NCBI GenBank assembly: GCA_905221605.1
Contig: CAJNDS010002268.1
Location: 133,232-197,231 of the forward strand
From: Symbiodinium natans
Lineage: Eukaryota; Sar; Dinophyceae; Suessiales; Symbiodiniaceae
Length of the DNA stretch: 64,000 nucleotides
Direction: 5' to 3'
The notes under the pieces are model-generated. The model was not told the DNA's origin and did no database searches. It saw nothing but the letters and a program-made list of their open reading frames with translations. Numbering within the stretch: position 1 is the stretch's first letter; each line of letters begins with the position of its first letter. This document shows, in pieces, positions 61,192 to 64,000 of the stretch. The position numbers and the translations under genes are program-made.

Positions 61192-61310
61192 CTTGGAGGT
61201 TCATATATAGGGGGGTTTTACGATATTAGGGGTACCTTCTTGGTGTCCTTATTTTAAGCGGATCCTACTGCTTGGGGGGTCTATTATTCCAGGGGTCCCC
61301 TTTTTCGTAT
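61192..61310. repeat. MITE-A terminus joined to family X element
   Basis: CTTGGAGGTTCATATATAGG starts like MITE-A but continues into family X (GATATTAGGGGTACC..GGATCCTACTGCTTGGGGGG), the complement of 36452-36560. Confidence 0.6.
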
Positions 61311-61393
61311 GTCTAGCCATAACCTACTCGGAGGACTTCGGGGGCTTTCAAGTGCAGTTATGCTTGGGGTAAAGAGTACCCTGAGCTTTTCAG

Positions 61394-61450
61394 CAGGCGC
61401 TGAACCACTTCGTGCGACAAAACATCCAGAACACCCTGATACGTGACTGA
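61394..61450 (+). CDS. Terminal exon, 18 codons
   Basis: Acceptor GCTTTTCAG|CAG; QALNHFVRQNIQNTLIRD then TGA. Confidence 0.5.
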   Translation, partial: QALNHFVRQNIQNTLIRD

Positions 61451-61689
61451 GTGGCAGTGGTGCCCTAACACATAGGGTTTTGGGGTTTTGGCCTATACCC
61501 AACGTATTCCCGGAACCCCTAAACTACCCTAAGCCCTATGCGGCATACCATAGGGTTTTGGGTTTCCTCAGCCCTAAACCCTAAACCCTAAACCCTAATT
61601 TTTAAATCCTAAACCCTAAGGGTGTTTTTTCGGTATCAGTGTTAAGGGTCCTGAGGGCTGAATTAGGTGCATGAGCTTTGGAGCATGCC

Positions 61690-62035
61690 CAGATTGTACC
61701 CTTGTTCCCAGGGTGTCGATGTCGGGTTTAGGGTTTACAGTTTAGGGTTGAACCCTTGTTCCCATGTTCAATTTTGAATCTGTAATAGCGCCCTTTTGGT
61801 TAAGCAAGCAACAAATAAAGCTTTTTCAAGAGTAACCTAGGCAATCCCCACTAAGCCCCAGGGGCAAGACTTCTTACAAACCCCTCAGACAAAGATGTTC
61901 GCCAACCCCTAAACCTTAGGACCCAGAGTATATCGGCCGTTATTCCATTTCTTTTGGGTTTAGGTGCCCTTAAAAGCCCCATTTAAACCAAAAAGTGCGC
62001 CCTTTCTATTTCTGGGTTACTCTTGTGCCTAGAGC
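61690..62035. repeat. Two family C copies
   Basis: CCTTGTTCCCATG..AGCGCCCTTTTGGTTAAGCA..GAGTAACCTAGGCAATCC (61752-61846) and ATTCCATTTCTTTTGGG..AACCAAAAAGTGCGCCCTTT..GGGTTACTCTTGTGCC (61935-62030). Confidence 0.5.
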
Positions 62036-62556
62036 CTTATTTAGGCTACTCACCCAAGCGCCGCAACCCTTCAAGGCTTCTTGAGCCACAGTCGGCCCGT
62101 GTTGACCTGTAAACCCTAAACCCTGAACCCTGTACTACCCTTATTCCCTTCTTTTGTGTCACCAGGCAATGCGCGGAGTAACCTAGAGAACCGAGGTATT
62201 CCCCTTTTTTGAGGGGAAGTAGGTCCCCTCATAAACTCCATCAAGCCACCAAGGCTTCAGGTTTCGGGTTGTGGGTGTAGGGTTAGGGCACCTCTTGTGA
62301 TTATTAGGTTCCTGGACAACCGAGTTTCATAATCTAGAAGAAAAGCAGACAGCTCTTAGCTTCAGAAAAATCTTGAGCCAGGTTTTGCGTTCCGAGAGAT
62401 TTTGTGCGAACCCCAAGCCTTATATAAGTCCTAAGCCCAAAGTGATGTAGGGTCCAGGGTTTAGTGTGCCTGTGCTTAGGAAAACTACGGGTTTCTAACC
62501 CCTAACCTCTAACCCTAGACCCTATTCCCCCCCCCCCCCCCCCCAACCCTCCACCC

Positions 62557-62640
62557 CGAGGTATCAAGAAACAGCACAACCAGACGTTCGACCAGCTTAT
62601 GCGCGCTACTGGGCTTCAGGTTACAAAGGATGCCCAGTAG
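62557..62640 (+). CDS. Terminal exon, 27 codons
   Basis: RGIKKQHNQTFDQLMRATGL then QVTKDAQ and TAG, preceded by a C18 tract. A clear single frame. Product unknown. Confidence 0.5.
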   Translation, partial: RGIKKQHNQTFDQLMRATGLQVTKDAQ

Positions 62641-62708
62641 TTTGTATCCTAAACCCTAAACCCGAAACCCCTGCAAGCCCACAAAATACTGGGAAGGGTC
62701 TTTTTAGG

Positions 62709-62766
62709 ATGCCGCACCTGCACCCGATATTTCTTCATCCATGGGGTGGTCGTGTTTTCGAAGGCT
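62709..62766 (+). CDS. Short exon candidate
   Basis: Acceptor CTTTTTAG|GAT; DAAPAPDISSSMGWSCFRR. Confidence 0.4.
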
Positions 62767-63297
62767 AGGGTTAAGGGTGTAGGATTGAGGGTTCAGGGTT
62801 TAGGGTTCAGGGTTTAGGGATTAGGATTTACGGTCTAGGGTTTAGAGGGTTTTAGGGTTGTAGGGTTGTAGGGTTTAGGGATGCACAGAACTAGCCTTGT
62901 TCCCGGTATCAGGTGCTAGGATTCCGTGAGAATCCCCAGTGCTCAAAACGCTCCTTTCCTTAGGTTAGTTTTTCAGGGAAGCTTCCATGATCCCCAAAAA
63001 AGTGGGTCCCCTACCTTCTTGAAAGGGTTCTGAAGGATGAGCCATTGGGTTTTACAGAGTTTATATGGGGTATGGTTTAGGGTTTAGGCTTTAGGGTTTA
63101 GGGTTTAGGGTTTAGGGTTTAGGGTGTAGGGGTCTTGGGAACACTAAACCCTGAACCGCTTCCTTGTTGTGGAACTTAGGAAACGAGCCTTGGCATTCAT
63201 GTCTTGATGCGCAGCTGAAAACCCTTCCCCAAAGAAGTCTTCCCTAAACCCTAAGCCTCTAACGGGTAACCGAGCACCCTAATCCCTTAGCTGGGCT

Positions 63298-63440
63298 CTC
63301 TCTATCTCTCTCTGTGTCTATTTCTCTGCCTCTGTCTGTGTCTCCGTCTCCGTCTATGTCTATGTCTCTCTCTTTCTCCCTAAACCCTGAACCCTAAACC
63401 CTAAACCCCTAAACCCTCTCTCTCTCTCTCTCTATCTGAA
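63298..63440. repeat. CT-rich microsatellite with embedded CCCTAAA
   Basis: TCTCTATCTCTCTCTGTGTC-type pyrimidine tract interrupted by five CCCTAAA-like units at 63378-63416. Confidence 0.93.
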
Positions 63441-63469
63441 CCGACTCCGGGAGGATCGGCACCAAGCTG

Positions 63470-63740
63470 ATGCGGTTTAGGCTTTAGGCTTTAGGCTTTA
63501 GGGTTCAGGCTTTAGGCTTTAGGGTTTAGGCTTTAGGCTTTAGGCTCTAAGCTTTAGGCTTTAGGCTTTAGGCTTTAGGCTTTAGGCTTTAGGCTTTAGG
63601 CTTTAGGGTCTAGGCTTTAGGCTTTAGGGTTTAGGGTTTAGGGTTTAGGGTTTAGGGTTTAGGCGTTAGGCTTTAGGGTTTAGGCTTTAGGGTTTAGGCT
63701 CTTTAGGCTTTAGGCTGTAGGGTTTAGGGTTTAGGGTTTA
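63470..63740. repeat. TTTAGGC heptamer array
   Basis: More than 25 TTTAGGC units with TTTAGGG blocks mixed in. The G-to-C variant has been amplified locally. Confidence 0.96.
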
Positions 63741-63959
63741 ATCGGCAGGCGCTTTCCCTATCATACTTTCTCGGGAGTCAGACTATGAGTAAGGGGGGCC
63801 AAGGACTCTTGAGTCTCTTGAGGGCTTTTTCAGGTCTTCACCCTGTGTCACCCTTTTACCTGTGGCTGTGCAGTAACTACCCTTAATTAGTAGGTATAAC
63901 CCATAAAACCCGTAGGTAAGAGGGTCCCAGGTAAACCCTAACACCTAACCCTGAGGGCG

Positions 63960-64000
63960 AACCGGACAAACCCCAAACTTCTAAACCCTAAACCCTAAAC
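63960..64000. repeat. CCCTAAA array at the window edge
   Basis: C-strand ITS continuing past the window end. Confidence 0.8.

Noticed and set aside
1-64000. Many short ORFs ending in ..TLNPKP or ..GLGFRV
   Set aside because: These tails are the translation of CCCTAAACCC and TTTAGGG repeats. They mark exon-ITS read-through, not real protein ends.
1-64000. tRNA, rRNA or other structured RNA genes
   Set aside because: I found no cloverleaf, rRNA or snRNA consensus by eye. A covariance-model scan would be decisive.

Overview
The window looks like nuclear DNA of a dinoflagellate. The best single clue is at 59493-59514, where the dinoflagellate spliced-leader sequence is present in genomic DNA with one mismatch in 22 bases and runs straight into a short open reading frame. 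This is the signature of an mRNA copied back into the genome. Other supporting features are TTTAGGG-type telomeric repeats, many short exon-like segments that nearly all read on the + strand, a probable GC-AG intron, and AG|G acceptors. I cannot name the genus.

The dominant feature is interstitial telomere-type DNA (ITS). Dozens of (CCCTAAA)n or (TTTAGGG)n arrays, from about 20 to 310 bp and in either orientation, alternate with 50-250 bp unique segments across almost the whole window. Many unique segments read as an open + strand exon. In several of them the splice sites are made from the telomere motif itself: exon|GTTTAGGG donors, TTTAG|G acceptors and C-strand CCCTAG| acceptors. The simplest reading is a unidirectional gene region, or a mosaic of gene fragments, whose introns and spacers are filled with telomeric DNA. 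Most exon calls are short. At 30-40 codons an open frame arises by chance fairly often, and several segments are open in two or three frames, so single exons carry modest confidence and products are mostly unknown. Recognisable pieces are a hAT-transposase-like exon (3606-3969), reverse-transcriptase-like pieces (1825-1931, 22104-22149), a TIR-like PLTRxWCLFE exon (54992-55090), a possible OB-fold terminal exon (25445-25875) and cysteine-rich exons (20607-20698 and others).

Layout. 0-22.7 kb: ITS/exon mosaic, with a foldback element splitting an exon at 5470-5610. 22.7-25.1 kb: a satellite block built on a 153-bp higher-order unit (three monomers of 52, 50 and 51 bp), flanked by other low-complexity repeats. 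25.4-49.8 kb: ITS/exon mosaic with an OB-like exon, a CACTTGCCC minisatellite that flips strand (30.8-31.1 kb), a tandemly copied exon (36.7-37.1 kb) and an AT-rich island (41.7-42.0 kb). 50.0-54.1 kb: an ITS-free island with a two-exon gene fragment, a 0.5-kb direct repeat and inverted-repeat elements. 54.1-64 kb: ITS/exon mosaic with the spliced-leader retrogene.

Several small dispersed element families recur: MITE-A (TIR CTTGGAGGTTCATGGTACTT), MITE-B (TIR TTGGGATGTTCCCCC), and families here called C, D, E, F, H and X. In several places ITS arrays sit inside these elements, or between short duplications of flanking sequence. This suggests that telomeric DNA was inserted at breaks and then amplified locally.
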